Shown here piece after piece: positions 42,632 to 51,292 of a DNA stretch of 64,000 nt. The DNA is from Provencibacterium sp. (lineage in GTDB: Bacteria > Bacillota > Clostridia > Oscillospirales > Ruminococcaceae): assembly GCA_022793895.1 (NCBI GenBank), contig JAAWDS010000014.1:1-64000 (forward strand), given 5' to 3'. Under the pieces are notes generated by a model. It did no database searches. It worked only from the letters and a program-made list of their open reading frames with translations, and had not been told where the DNA came from. The first letter of the stretch is position 1. Each line of letters begins with the position of its first letter. The translations under genes and the position numbers were made by a program.

Positions 42632-43165
42632 ATGGGGATTTCTGGGATTGGAGCAGAAGCTCTGACTCCCCGTCCCTCGCCGTATGCAGGGACCAGGGAG
42701 CAGGGAGGAGCCCTGGCAGGCTCTGCCGCTGTAAACGGGAGCGCTCCGGCGCGGGAGAGGGATCCGCAGGCGGAAAAGCAGGCTGGCAATGCGGCCGGGA
42801 CGGCCCAGAAGGGCCGGTTTGACCGCAACGAATGCCAAACCTGTAAAAACCGCCGCTATCAGGATGGATCGGATGACCCCGGCGTTTCTTTCAAAACACC
42901 GGGTAAGATTGATCCCTCCGCCGCTCAGAGCGTTGTGCGGGGGCATGAATATGAGCATGTTTTCCGCGAACGCAGCAAGGCGCTGCGCGAAGGCCGCGAG
43001 GTCGTTTCCCAATCGGTCGTGCTGCATACCGGAATTTGTCCAGAATGCGGGCGCGCCTATATTTCGGGCGGAACGACCCGCACGGTGACGCGCAAGGAGC
43101 AGGAGCTGGCTGAAATCCTAGGATATCAGCAGGAGGGCTCCGGCCAGGCTGAGGCTGTAGAATAG
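42632..43165 (+). CDS. Conserved Cys/His-rich protein with HEYEH motif
   Basis: Protein of 177 residues if started at ATG 42632 (GTG 42629 is equally near a weak ribosome site). After a low-complexity first 60 residues come CQTCKNRRYQDGSDDPGVSF, VRGHEYEHVF and ICPECGRAYISGGTT. The four Cys in CxxC and CPxC can bind zinc, and HEYEH resembles a metalloprotease HExxH shifted by spacing. The pattern is familiar from hypothetical proteins of Clostridia. Function is unknown; the metal site is inferred. A bidirectional terminator follows. Confidence 0.75.
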   Translation: MGISGIGAEALTPRPSPYAGTREQGGALAGSAAVNGSAPARERDPQAEKQAGNAAGTAQKGRFDRNECQTCKNRRYQDGSDDPGVSFKTPGKIDPSAAQSVVRGHEYEHVFRERSKALREGREVVSQSVVLHTGICPECGRAYISGGTTRTVTRKEQELAEILGYQQEGSGQAEAVE

Positions 43166-43170
43166 AATAA

Positions 43171-43229
43171 AAAATCGGCCGTCTTTTTACTCCCTGCCAT
43201 GCGGGGAATAGTAAAGACGGCCGATTTTA
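43171..43229. terminator. Bidirectional terminator between convergent genes
   Basis: AAAATCGGCCGTCTTTTTA pairs with TAAAGACGGCCGATTTTA around a 22-base loop that itself has CCCTGCCATGCGGGG. T-runs lie on both strands, serving the Cys/His-rich gene and the ComFB-like gene. Confidence 0.9.
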
Positions 43230-43246
43230 TTGCAGAGAAGGGAGCG

Positions 43247-43702
43247 TTAGTGGCGCGGATGGGTACGCACCGTTAGGATAGACTGCACGATGGCGGTCAT
43301 GACCTCGGCCCCGGTTTGGCGGCCGACCAGATCCCGGATTTTATCCCCTTCGGCGACCACATATTTGGGAGGGAGCTTGTTGAGCGCGAGGGCGGCCACA
43401 TCCTTCCGGCATTTGTCGCACTTGCAGCAGTTGAACTTTTTAAAGGCGCTGTCCAGCCGGTCCGCCACCAGATATTCCATTAGATTCACCACTACGCAGG
43501 AGCTTTGTTCGCGCAGTTGAACGCTTTTGGGAGCAAACGCGGCGGGAGGAACGGGGGCGGAGGGAGAAACCGCTTCTAAGGGCGCGGCTTCCTCCGGCGC
43601 TTCTTCGTTTTCGGCTGCGGCCTGCCGGCTGCTTCCCAGCCCGGAGGGCATGATTTTGCTATACATGATATCCTTGTCAATTTCTTTTTTGCTTTTGGCC
43701 AA
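43247..43702 (-). CDS. ComFB-domain protein
   Basis: Protein of 151 residues. The C-terminal half (about 60-145) is a ComFB domain: VVNLMEYLVADRLDSAFKKF followed by NCCKCDKCRKDVAALALNKL and PPKYV. The CxxCxxC cluster can bind zinc. The first 60 residues are an Ala/Pro/Glu-rich extension. ComFB was named from the Bacillus competence operon; some members of the family are reported to bind cyclic dinucleotides. It starts 4 bp after the ParA-like gene, so the two are one operon running against the flagellar genes. Confidence 0.85.
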   Translation of the reverse strand: MAKSKKEIDKDIMYSKIMPSGLGSSRQAAAENEEAPEEAAPLEAVSPSAPVPPAAFAPKSVQLREQSSCVVVNLMEYLVADRLDSAFKKFNCCKCDKCRKDVAALALNKLPPKYVVAEGDKIRDLVGRQTGAEVMTAIVQSILTVRTHPRH

Positions 43703-43706
43703 GGTG

Positions 43707-44468
43707 TTAGATCCCCCTTCTGATCAGTTCATCCGCCAGTAAAAGATAGTCGTTTACCGCCTTGTTGCGCGGCGAATATTGAACGATATCCTCCTGCGCG
43801 GCCTGCGCTTCGCTGAGAACAATGCTGTTGCGGATGGAAGTATCGAACAGCGGGATCTGTAAGTCCCGCGATATGAGCTGGGCTGTTTGGCGGATCTCCT
43901 GGCTTAAGCGGGCGCGGGGGTTATATTTGGTCAGCACAATGCCCGCCACAAACAGCGCAGGGTTGCAGCTTTGCCGCACATGCTCGAAGGTCTCATAGAA
44001 CTGGGAGATCCCTTGCAGGCTGAAAATATCGGAGAGCATCGGAACCAAAATGCAGTCGGCGGCGGTGAAGGAGTTGACCGTTAAAATGCCGAGCGCCGGG
44101 GGCGCGTCGATGATGATATAATCAAACTGCCCTTTGATGGGACTGAGCGCATCCCGCAGCAGGTATTCGCGCCCCTTCCCGGTAAATTCCAGCTCCAGGC
44201 TGCTAAGCAAAACGCTGGAGGAGATGATCTCGGTGACATTGCTGCGCTGAATGGCAAATTGGCTCTTGACCTCCCCTTTGAGGACGTCGTAAATGCTTGC
44301 ATGGTTTTTTAAATCGGCCCCCATACTAAAAGAGAGGTTGGTCTGCGGATCCATATCCACCGCCAGCACTCTGAAATTTTTGGCTTTGAGAGCGGCGGCG
44401 AGAGCGCCGGAGGTGGTCGTTTTTCCAACGCCGCCCTTCTCATTGGCAATGCAAATAACTTTGCTCAA
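43707..44468 (-). CDS. ParA/Soj-family ATPase
   Basis: Deviant Walker ATPase of 253 residues. Walker A is KGGVGKTT at residues 11-18 (signature Lys11); VDMDPQTNLS gives the A' motif and IIIDAPPALG the Walker B. TTG 44468 is chosen because AAAAGGAG lies 10 bases before it; the frame extends to 44537 but without a site, and GTG 44480 is too close to that site. No ParB gene follows. ParA-like proteins beside flagellar genes may place flagella or chemoreceptors (as FlhG/ParC do), but the sequence is nearer to Soj than to FlhG. The partner here is a ComFB-like protein. Confidence 0.88.
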   Translation of the reverse strand: MSKVICIANEKGGVGKTTTSGALAAALKAKNFRVLAVDMDPQTNLSFSMGADLKNHASIYDVLKGEVKSQFAIQRSNVTEIISSSVLLSSLELEFTGKGREYLLRDALSPIKGQFDYIIIDAPPALGILTVNSFTAADCILVPMLSDIFSLQGISQFYETFEHVRQSCNPALFVAGIVLTKYNPRARLSQEIRQTAQLISRDLQIPLFDTSIRNSIVLSEAQAAQEDIVQYSPRNKAVNDYLLLADELIRRGI

Positions 44469-44621
44469 AAATGCCACGCTCCTTTTTAGAATCTGCTGCC
44501 GGAACTTTACCAATCTATTATAGCTTTTGCCGCGCAATTTGACAAGTTCCCCTCCGCGGGAAAAATAGGGGCGAAAACCTTATTTTTGCGTCTTTATTTT
44601 TTTGTGAATGGAACGATGAAT

Positions 44622-44627
44622 TATAAT
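44622..44627 (+). promoter_or_regulatory. -10 box candidate for flgM
   Basis: Perfect TATAAT 80 bases before flgM in an AT-rich gap between divergent genes. No clear -35 box; only a T-rich tract is found at the right distance. Confidence 0.45.
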
Positions 44628-44706
44628 AGAGAACTATAAGGAAGGCTGCCAGAGCGGCGGCCCGTTTCTCTCTAGCCCGGTTCCATAGAATGGGAGTGTA
44701 TAACAG

Positions 44707-45039
44707 ATGAGTATCAACTTTTCTGCAATGAATAAGCTGTACGGCGTCCAGGGCAGTTCATTCACTACAGGGGCAGAAACAATCGCACACAGGGCGGCGG
44801 CAACCGGAACGCTTACGCAGGCTCCCGAAAAGACGGACGTTATCTCCATTAGCCCGCAGGGAAATTTGCAGCGCGAAATTGGCCGCGTTTCTAAAAGCGT
44901 GATGGCCGGTATCCGGCAGACGGATGCGGAAGATTCCGCGAGAATTGACGATCTGCGCGCACAGATCGAAAATCACACCTACCATGTTCCGACCGATCTG
45001 CTTGCCAACGCAATTTTGGGGCGGGAAGCGGAGCTTTAA
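44707..45039 (+). CDS. flgM: Anti-sigma-28 factor FlgM
   Basis: Protein of 110 residues. The C-terminal half (DVISISPQGNLQ... IDDLRAQIENHTYHVPTDLLANAIL) is the typical FlgM region that binds the flagellar sigma factor and holds late flagellar genes silent until hook completion. The first 45 residues are poorly conserved, as usual. It is the first plus-strand gene after the ParA/ComFB operon and heads the flgN-flgK-flgL series. Confidence 0.85.
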   Translation: MSINFSAMNKLYGVQGSSFTTGAETIAHRAAATGTLTQAPEKTDVISISPQGNLQREIGRVSKSVMAGIRQTDAEDSARIDDLRAQIENHTYHVPTDLLANAILGREAEL

Positions 45040-45116
45040 CGATCCGCCGTTATTTTGGCGTGCCGCCCGCCAGCCTTAAGAGCGGCAGCTGCCGGCAGGA
45101 GAAACGCCGCGGCTAG

Positions 45117-45596
45117 ATGGAGTTTCATTTGGAAGGGATCCAACAGTATGTCCGCTTTATGTCCGGTTATGCAGGTTATTTTGAAGGGCTTGCCGGTGAA
45201 GAAAAAGAAAAGCTCGACGCTCTTCTTTCCAACGATCTGAAGCGGATCGAGCAGTCGATCGCCCAGCAGCAGGCCGTGGAAAAAAAGATGAGCCAGCTCG
45301 AAGAGCTCCGCGAATCCTTGCAAAAGGAAGCGGGCTTCGAGGGGATGACCTGCCAGCAGATCCTCCCTCTTTTGGACGGGGAGGATAAGGCGGAGCTGGA
45401 GTGGGCATATAAAAGACTCTCCGATGCGGTTGCTGCGGTGAAGTTCTATAATCAGAAATCCATGAGCGTTTGTAAGCAGAATTTACAGCTGATTGGCTCC
45501 GAGGCGGTTGACCCGGCCGGCCCATCTACCTATTCCCCCACGCAAAAGGTGGGCGAAGGATATGCGGGAGCCAAGCTGTTCGACAAAAAAATTTAG
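45117..45596 (+). CDS. flgN: FlgN-type flagellar export chaperone
   Basis: Helical cytoplasmic protein of 159 residues in the standard place between flgM and flgK. Predicted helices run through FHLEGIQQYVRFMSGYAG, EEKEKLDALLSNDLKRIEQS and EWAYKRLSDAVAAVKFYNQK. FlgN binds FlgK and FlgL before export. The assignment rests mainly on position, length and helical pattern (FlgN sequences diverge widely). The annotated ATG lies near GGCTAG; a better ribosome site was not found. Confidence 0.7.
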   Translation: MEFHLEGIQQYVRFMSGYAGYFEGLAGEEKEKLDALLSNDLKRIEQSIAQQQAVEKKMSQLEELRESLQKEAGFEGMTCQQILPLLDGEDKAELEWAYKRLSDAVAAVKFYNQKSMSVCKQNLQLIGSEAVDPAGPSTYSPTQKVGEGYAGAKLFDKKI

Positions 45597-45620
45597 ATTT
45601 GCCGAAGGGGGAATCAGCGC

Positions 45621-47225
45621 ATGAGACCAACTTTTATGGGCTTTGAAACGGCCAAAAGAGGCATTATGGTCAGCCAGAAGGGGCTGGACGTGGTAGGCCA
45701 CAACATTATGAATATGCAGACGCCCGGCTACACCCGCCAGCGGGTGGACGTTTATGCAGTCGCTACTCCGACCTACGCTTCCCGGTATGGCTCCAACAAG
45801 ACCTGGATGGCCGGACAGGGCGTGGACAGCGGCGGCGTTTCTCAGATCCGGGACAGCTTCTTGGATAAACGCTTCCGCGAGGAATACGGCGACGTGGGTT
45901 ACTATGAGGTAACGGCCGGAATCTTACAGGATATTGAGAGCGCCATCGATGAATTTGGGCTGAATCCGGATGAGGAAAATGCGATGGGCAACGGCCTGCA
46001 AAACGGGCTGCATCAAATTGTCGACGCCATTAAATCAATGGCCCACCTGAACGCCGATTCCACGACGCACGCCACCATTGTTTACACCTCCTTCCACAAT
46101 ATGACCCAGCTGCTGCGGCAGTTTGATGCGAAGCTCAACAACGTTGCGGAACAAGCTAAATATGATCTTGGGATCGCGACGAATGAGGTCAACGGCATCC
46201 TCCAGCAGATTCACGAGCTGAACGAAAACATTGCGCAGGATATGGCGATGACCCGCTCCTCCAACGGCGAATATTATGGGCCGAATGAGCTGTTTGATAC
46301 GCGCAACCTCCTGCTCGACCAGTTGGCGGCTTACGGCAACATCAATGTGGAATCGCATGCGGATGGCACGGTCAGTGTTACGATGAACGGCCATCCGGCG
46401 GTATGGACGGATCAAAGCTATGGGAAATTCTTAGATCAGGGCTTTAACCTGGCGGATCCGCGCGGCTATGAGATGCTCAACCTTTCCCGCAACTCCAACG
46501 GGACGGTCGCGCTGAATTGGCAGACCGACGGGGAACGGGTGGATCTTCTCAACGGTTCGCTCAAGGGTTATTTGGATATGATCAACGGGCGGGGCGTGAA
46601 CGCCCACCTGACCAACGAGGTCACGGTCGAGGGCGTCCGCTTCTATAAAGATAAGCTCAACGCTTTTGCCAGCACTTTGGCCGATGTGGTTAACAACATC
46701 CTGCCGCAGACGACAACGGATGCGGATGGAAATGTCACGCCGGTTGCCGGCCGTTACCTGGAGCTGCTCTCTTCGAGCGACGGCACGCCGATTACCGCAG
46801 CCAACATCTGTACCTCGGCCGCCTGGGATCAGGATAATTCGATGATTATCTATGAGAAGGGAAACCTGGACAACGATTACCTGATGAAGATGCAGGAGGC
46901 CCTGGAGACGGGAACCTTTACCTTTAAAGGCACGGGAGAGGTAAGCGACGGGCTGTTCACTGGAACCTTCTATGATTTCGTACAGGATTATGTTACCTCA
47001 CAGGGCGCGCAGACCTCCTTCCATTTGGAGCGCCTCTCGGCAACCAACGAGATTTCTTTGAACATCCTCGACCAGCGGGATTCCATCTCCGGCGTCAACC
47101 AGGATGAGGAGACGGTGTCGATGATGGCCTATCAGAAGATGCTACAGGCATGCTCGCGCTTGATGACAACGATGGATGAAGCGCTGGACGTTTTGATAAA
47201 CAGAACCGGCATGGTCGGCAGATAA
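45621..47225 (+). CDS. flgK: Flagellar hook-associated protein FlgK
   Basis: Hook-filament junction protein of 534 residues, exported by the flagellar type III system. The N-terminal flagellar rod domain has GHNIMNMQTPGYTRQRV (about 28-44). The C-terminal domain with SGVNQDEETVSMMAYQKMLQ is the conserved FlgK/FlgE tail. GAAGGGGGA precedes the ATG. It is followed by flgL 30 bp on. Confidence 0.96.
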   Translation: MRPTFMGFETAKRGIMVSQKGLDVVGHNIMNMQTPGYTRQRVDVYAVATPTYASRYGSNKTWMAGQGVDSGGVSQIRDSFLDKRFREEYGDVGYYEVTAGILQDIESAIDEFGLNPDEENAMGNGLQNGLHQIVDAIKSMAHLNADSTTHATIVYTSFHNMTQLLRQFDAKLNNVAEQAKYDLGIATNEVNGILQQIHELNENIAQDMAMTRSSNGEYYGPNELFDTRNLLLDQLAAYGNINVESHADGTVSVTMNGHPAVWTDQSYGKFLDQGFNLADPRGYEMLNLSRNSNGTVALNWQTDGERVDLLNGSLKGYLDMINGRGVNAHLTNEVTVEGVRFYKDKLNAFASTLADVVNNILPQTTTDADGNVTPVAGRYLELLSSSDGTPITAANICTSAAWDQDNSMIIYEKGNLDNDYLMKMQEALETGTFTFKGTGEVSDGLFTGTFYDFVQDYVTSQGAQTSFHLERLSATNEISLNILDQRDSISGVNQDEETVSMMAYQKMLQACSRLMTTMDEALDVLINRTGMVGR

Positions 47226-47255
47226 CGCGGCCAAGTTTGAAAAGGGGGAATTAGC

Positions 47256-48308
47256 TTGCGGATTACTCAAAATATGATCACCCGCAACTATCTGAACAGC
47301 ATTAATTTCAGCCAGGAAAACATGGCCAAGGTAAACCAACGGGTTTCTTCCAGCCGGAGATATACCCGTATTTCGGAAAACCTTGCCGACGGTGCGCGCG
47401 CTTTGCGGGTGCGCAAGCAACTGGCGGATATCCGCCAGCAGAAGGCGGATGCGCGGGATGCAAAGGGATTGCTTTCCTCGGCGGAAAGCAATCTGCGGGC
47501 CATCAACGATGTGTTGGTTACGGCGCACGAAAAGGCGTTGCGCGGTGAAAACGGTCCGATGGAGTCGGTGCGCGAGGAGGTCGCTAAGGAGATCGACAAC
47601 CTCAAGGAGCAGGTCCTGCAATTCATGAATACCCAATATGCAGGCAAGTTCGTCATGGGCGGCGTGAACAACAAGGAAGCCCCTTACAAGGTGGATAAGG
47701 ATGGCGTCCTACGTTACAACGGCGTGGATATCAACAGCATTGAATCGGTGAACGGCGAGTATCAATACACCGATGAAAACGGCGATGTGCAGACCATCCC
47801 TTATGATAAGGACGTCTATATTGATCTGGGGCTGGGCCTGTCTTATAGTGATGGCGGGCAGATTGATCCGCGCAGCGCCTTCAAGGTTTCTTTCAATGGC
47901 CTGGATGTTCTGGGCTTCGGCTATGAAACCGTGACGCTGGAGGATGGTTCGACCCATGACATCCCCAACAACGTTTACAATCTGATGGATAAAATCGGCG
48001 ACATGTTCTCCGGCGATGAGCCCTATAACGACGAGCTGATGGGCGTCATGGTGGATAAGCTGGAAAAAGAGCGGGAAAGCATGTTCCTCAGCATTACCGA
48101 AATCGGGAACCGCGACCGCTTCTTAGACACGGTGGTTGAGCGCTTGGATAGCGACGAGCTTGTATTGACCGAAACGCGTTCCGATTTGGAGGGCGTGAAG
48201 GACACCGAAGAGGCTATCCGGATGAGCATGTATGAATATAGTTGGCTGGCCACCCTGAGAATGGGGGCAAAGCTACTCCCGCAGTCGCTGATGGATTATC
48301 TCAACTAA
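47256..48308 (+). CDS. flgL: Flagellar hook-associated protein FlgL
   Basis: Junction protein of 350 residues with a flagellin-like N-terminal helix (MRITQNMITRNYLNSINFSQ) and C-terminal helix (YEYSWLATLRMGAKLLPQ). TTG 47256 is the start with AAAGGGGG upstream. It is built between FlgK and the filament. Confidence 0.94.
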   Translation: MRITQNMITRNYLNSINFSQENMAKVNQRVSSSRRYTRISENLADGARALRVRKQLADIRQQKADARDAKGLLSSAESNLRAINDVLVTAHEKALRGENGPMESVREEVAKEIDNLKEQVLQFMNTQYAGKFVMGGVNNKEAPYKVDKDGVLRYNGVDINSIESVNGEYQYTDENGDVQTIPYDKDVYIDLGLGLSYSDGGQIDPRSAFKVSFNGLDVLGFGYETVTLEDGSTHDIPNNVYNLMDKIGDMFSGDEPYNDELMGVMVDKLEKERESMFLSITEIGNRDRFLDTVVERLDSDELVLTETRSDLEGVKDTEEAIRMSMYEYSWLATLRMGAKLLPQSLMDYLN

Positions 48309-48400
48309 CCCGGTTGATAAAAGTGTAATGAGGCGCTGTTTCGCGGCTTCGGTTTGGAAGCGCTGGAACGGGGATTTTGAATGACGAAGAGGGTGCTTGT

Positions 48401-48997
48401 ATGCAGTTACTTAGAATAACCAGTGTTCCTATCCAGTATCAGATTCAGGTGGAACGCGCCCGCCTGGAGATGAGTAAGGAAGGGGAAACGCGCGGCCGGA
48501 TGGAGCAGCGGGACGCCCAATTGCAGCTTAGAGCCCGGAATATCCAAATGCGGATGGACTCGACCGATATGCGCGCCAGCTTAGGCTTGAAGAGCGTTGG
48601 CCGCAAGATCTCGGAAGCGGCCCAGCAGCGCAAGCAGGCTGCGCTCAATCTCACGGCGCAGTATGCCAGCGAGGGCGAGAAGATGACGCAGAAGGGCGTG
48701 GACGTTACGCAGATTGTTGCGGATAGGCTGTTTGGCCAGAGCCAACAATCCTCCTCCACGCTGGTTTTCCTTCCGACGGTGGGGCCGGCTATTACCTGGC
48801 AGCCTAACGATCTTCAGGTGCAGTATAATCCTGGGGAACTGAATTTCGATTGGGAGATCATGCGCAACGCGATGGATTATGTGCCCGGAAAATTCCAGAT
48901 GAATATTCTGCAATATCCGAAGGTGCAGATCGAGTATCTGGGCGAGCCCTCTTATGTGCCGCCGAGCTCGAATCCAAATTATCAGGGAGAGACTTAA
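48401..48997 (+). CDS. DUF6470 family flagellar-cluster protein
   Basis: Protein of 198 residues. MQLLRITSVPIQYQIQVERA at the N-terminus and the C-terminal QYPKVQIEYLGEPSYVP are typical of the YviE/DUF6470 family found between flgL and fliW in Firmicutes. The function is unknown. ATG 48401 is chosen for GAAGAGGG 7 bases ahead rather than the ATG at 48377. A terminator follows. Confidence 0.85.
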   Translation: MQLLRITSVPIQYQIQVERARLEMSKEGETRGRMEQRDAQLQLRARNIQMRMDSTDMRASLGLKSVGRKISEAAQQRKQAALNLTAQYASEGEKMTQKGVDVTQIVADRLFGQSQQSSSTLVFLPTVGPAITWQPNDLQVQYNPGELNFDWEIMRNAMDYVPGKFQMNILQYPKVQIEYLGEPSYVPPSSNPNYQGET

Positions 48998-49010
48998 TAC
49001 AGGCTAAGAA

Positions 49011-49047
49011 ACAGCCGTGCGGCGGCCGAGCCGCACGGCTGTTTTTA
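49011..49047 (+). terminator. Terminator between DUF6470 gene and fliW
   Basis: ACAGCCGTGCGGC pairs with GCCGCACGGCTGT, followed by TTTTT. It separates flgM-flgL expression from fliW-csrA, although no strong promoter is seen right after it. Confidence 0.9.
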
Positions 49048-49075
49048 AGGTTTAGATAAGAATGAGGTATATACT

Positions 49076-49507
49076 ATGAAGATCAAGACCAGAGACTTTG
49101 GAGAAATGGAAATCAGCGAGTCGGAGATCGTGACCTTCTGCCAGCCGATTTTTGGCTTTGAAAGTTCTTCGCGTTATATTTTCCTGCACGACGATGAAAT
49201 CAGCGAGCAGTTTGTCTGGCTGCAATCGGTAGAAGAAGAGGACGTCCGGTTCATTTTGGTGGATCCGGCAACGGTTAGCGAGCATTACCGGCCCAGGCTG
49301 TCGCCGGAAGTGATGCAGATGCTGGGTGAAGAGGAATATATGTGCTGGCTGGTTACGGTAATCCCTGAGGATTTCCGGGATTCCACGGTGAATCTGAAAA
49401 GCCCCATCGTTGTGAATCCGGCGCGTATGCTGGCCGCGCAGGTCATTCTGGAGGAGGATCTGCCCATCCGTTTCCCTCTTTTCCACACGGGAAAGGAGAA
49501 TGATTAA
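49076..49507 (+). CDS. fliW: Flagellar assembly factor FliW
   Basis: Protein of 143 residues. IVTFCQPIFGFESSSRYIFL near residue 19 and the VIPEDFRDSTVNLKSPIVVN segment define FliW. FliW binds CsrA and flagellin, so free flagellin level controls CsrA-dependent translation. The stop codon abuts the GTG of csrA, so the two are coupled. No flagellin gene is in the window. Confidence 0.95.
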   Translation: MKIKTRDFGEMEISESEIVTFCQPIFGFESSSRYIFLHDDEISEQFVWLQSVEEEDVRFILVDPATVSEHYRPRLSPEVMQMLGEEEYMCWLVTVIPEDFRDSTVNLKSPIVVNPARMLAAQVILEEDLPIRFPLFHTGKEND

Positions 49508-49735
49508 GTGCTGATATTATCCAGAAAATGCGGGGAGTCGCTGCTCATCAATAATCAGATTGAGCTGAAGGTCATTGAGATTTCCGGCGATAAGGTGAAG
49601 ATTGGAATCGAAGCGCCGAAGGACTACAAGATTCTGCGCAAAGAGCTTGGCCAAACGATGGAAAACAACAAGGCCGCCGCCTCAGGCGCCATGCCGGAGG
49701 AGATGTTGCGCTTTATTGCGCACAGCAAGGAGTAA
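49508..49735 (+). CDS. csrA: RNA-binding translational regulator CsrA
   Basis: Protein of 75 residues, MLILSRKCGESLLINNQIEL being the classical CsrA start, with GIEAPKDYKILRKEL at the RNA-binding edge. GTG 49508 directly follows the fliW stop. CsrA blocks translation of flagellin and other mRNAs by covering GGA sites, and is sequestered by FliW. Confidence 0.97.
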   Translation: MLILSRKCGESLLINNQIELKVIEISGDKVKIGIEAPKDYKILRKELGQTMENNKAAASGAMPEEMLRFIAHSKE

Positions 49736-49745
49736 GCGGCCGGGT

Positions 49746-50345
49746 TTACTGGCGGGGAAATAGGCGCGGAAGGCTGCGGTTGTGCTGCTCTACAAAGCTG
49801 CACAGACGCAGGCGATCCGCTTCCGGCAGAGAGACGATGCGGCAATGGTAGCCGCTTTCCGATTCGCCAAAGAGAATGCTTTGGTAAATTTCCACCACCA
49901 TTTCCGAAAGCGGAAACGGCTGGTCAAAAGCGAGGATGGCCCGGCGGCCGGTCTCCAAATGGAGCGGACAGGTGAACCGGACCTGATCCGGGGAGAGGGA
50001 GTAGAGGCGCGCCGTGCCGCCTGCGCCTCCCTCTTCGGGGCGCAGGCGGCCGGAGATATCGACTTTAATGGGCAGCCGTTTCTCCTCTTCGGTCAGCAGA
50101 TCATCGCTTACCGAAACGATCCGGAGCAGCCGGCGCGAAGAAAGATAAACGCGCCCCATGAAGCAATGGATCTCTTTCCCCTCCTGGAGCTGGAACACCT
50201 TCACGGTGGTCCCTAATTGGAGCAGGGGGATAAATTCATTTTGGAAATCGACCGTCCTCTTTTCGAGCGAAACGCTGGCGTAGCCTTCTTCGAGCGGTTG
50301 ATCGTCCCAGGTTTTAAGCGCGGCTTTGAAACGGGCGGGAAGCAT
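49746..50345 (-). CDS. PilZ-like protein, minus strand in the flagellar cluster
   Basis: Protein of 199 residues. The first half (about 1-80) is beta-rich, and the second begins with RLPIKVDISGRLRPE after RRLLRIVS, arranged like the Arg-rich entry of a PilZ domain that binds cyclic di-GMP. Bacterial YcgR-like proteins with this layout slow the motor. The D/NxSxxG element expected next is not obvious, so binding is uncertain. ATG 50345 follows AAGGAG; a longer frame starting at 50435 has no site. A minus-strand promoter candidate (TTCCCA, 17 bases, TATGAT) lies at 50529-50557. Confidence 0.55.
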   Translation of the reverse strand: MLPARFKAALKTWDDQPLEEGYASVSLEKRTVDFQNEFIPLLQLGTTVKVFQLQEGKEIHCFMGRVYLSSRRLLRIVSVSDDLLTEEEKRLPIKVDISGRLRPEEGGAGGTARLYSLSPDQVRFTCPLHLETGRRAILAFDQPFPLSEMVVEIYQSILFGESESGYHCRIVSLPEADRLRLCSFVEQHNRSLPRLFPRQ

Positions 50346-50683
50346 TGCAGTTTCTCCTTCCGGTTGTTTTTTTACAGGGGGATGCCTGGATAGAGTTGGG
50401 AGGCCCAAAAACAGCGGGCGAAAAGTACTTTTCAAGGGTGAAATGGGAAACGGAGCCGCTTTCAGCGTTTTCCTGCGGTTATTTTGCCGCCGGCTTTCAA
50501 AGGAATGTCTTCAAAGCCGTTCAGTTCTATCATAGCTTATTTCTTGGATTTTGGGAAGGCTTTTGAAGGGATCGAAAGGGTTGAAAAAGGTGGAATTTCA
50601 GGGGATTTTCCCTATAACGGGAGCGGGCCTCCTGTTTCTTGAGCAGGCCGGAGAGCCCGGCAGAGAGAGGAGCTGGTTTTAGT
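50346..50683. other. Divergent intergenic region
   Basis: About 340 bp without a gene between the PilZ-like gene and the coiled-coil gene. Apart from the minus-strand promoter candidate at 50529-50557, I see no strong signal; short frames here have no support. Confidence 0.4.
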
Positions 50684-51154
50684 ATGGAGAATACCGAACA
50701 AATTTGTGCGTTGCTGGAACAAAAATGCGGGCTGTTCCGGGAATATGAGGAGGCAACCCATGCTCTGCTTGCCTGCGAGCTGGACGAGATGGAAACGCAT
50801 GTTAGGAAGCGGGAACAGCTGGCGAAGGCGATCGATGGGATTGATCGGCAGATAGAGGCGCTTTGCGGCGGTTCGGAAGAGTGGATGGGGGCGGTGCGCA
50901 ACTGCGGCAACCGCGGAGATCTCTCCGCGGAGATGGCCCAGGTCTATGACAGCGCCCAACCGGTTTTCCAGATCATTAACCGGATACGCCGTGAGGAGCC
51001 CTTGGTGGAAAAGCGGATGAGCCGCGAGCGGGATGGGCTGGAGGCGAAGATCAAGGATTCCAACCGTAGCACAGCCGCGCAGGCTTCCCGGTATTTCAGC
51101 GGGGCGCGGGGGAGCGAGAGCGCTTTGAGCGGCGGGCACTTCGGAAGAGTTTGA
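50684..51154 (+). CDS. Helical protein upstream of fliD (FlgN/FliT-like)
   Basis: Helical protein of 156 residues without membrane segments (MENTEQICALLEQKCGLFREYEE...). A long amphipathic region covers about 5-115. Size, position just before fliD and helical pattern recall flagellar export chaperones such as FlgN or FliT, but sequence identity is too low for a firm name. ATG 50684 has AGAGAGGAG upstream. The basic, Ser-rich tail after residue 125 may be disordered. Confidence 0.6.
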   Translation: MENTEQICALLEQKCGLFREYEEATHALLACELDEMETHVRKREQLAKAIDGIDRQIEALCGGSEEWMGAVRNCGNRGDLSAEMAQVYDSAQPVFQIINRIRREEPLVEKRMSRERDGLEAKIKDSNRSTAAQASRYFSGARGSESALSGGHFGRV

Positions 51155-51201
51155 GGGCGGCCTGCCGGAAATTAAAGAAGGAAAAGCCCGAAACGCGATC
51201 T

Positions 51202-51227
51202 TAAGTTTTCTAAGATGAGCTCGATAT
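51202..51227 (+). promoter_or_regulatory. Sigma-D (flagellar) promoter candidate of fliD
   Basis: TAAG, 15 bases, TCGATAT, against the consensus TAAA-N15-CCGATAT. It lies 66 bases before the fliD ATG. It fits late-class control through FlgM. Confidence 0.6.
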
Positions 51228-51292
51228 ATAAGATGTAGGGCCTTTATCACGCCGGATGAGGGCGGTAAGATGAGGAACGGAGGTTTTAGACG

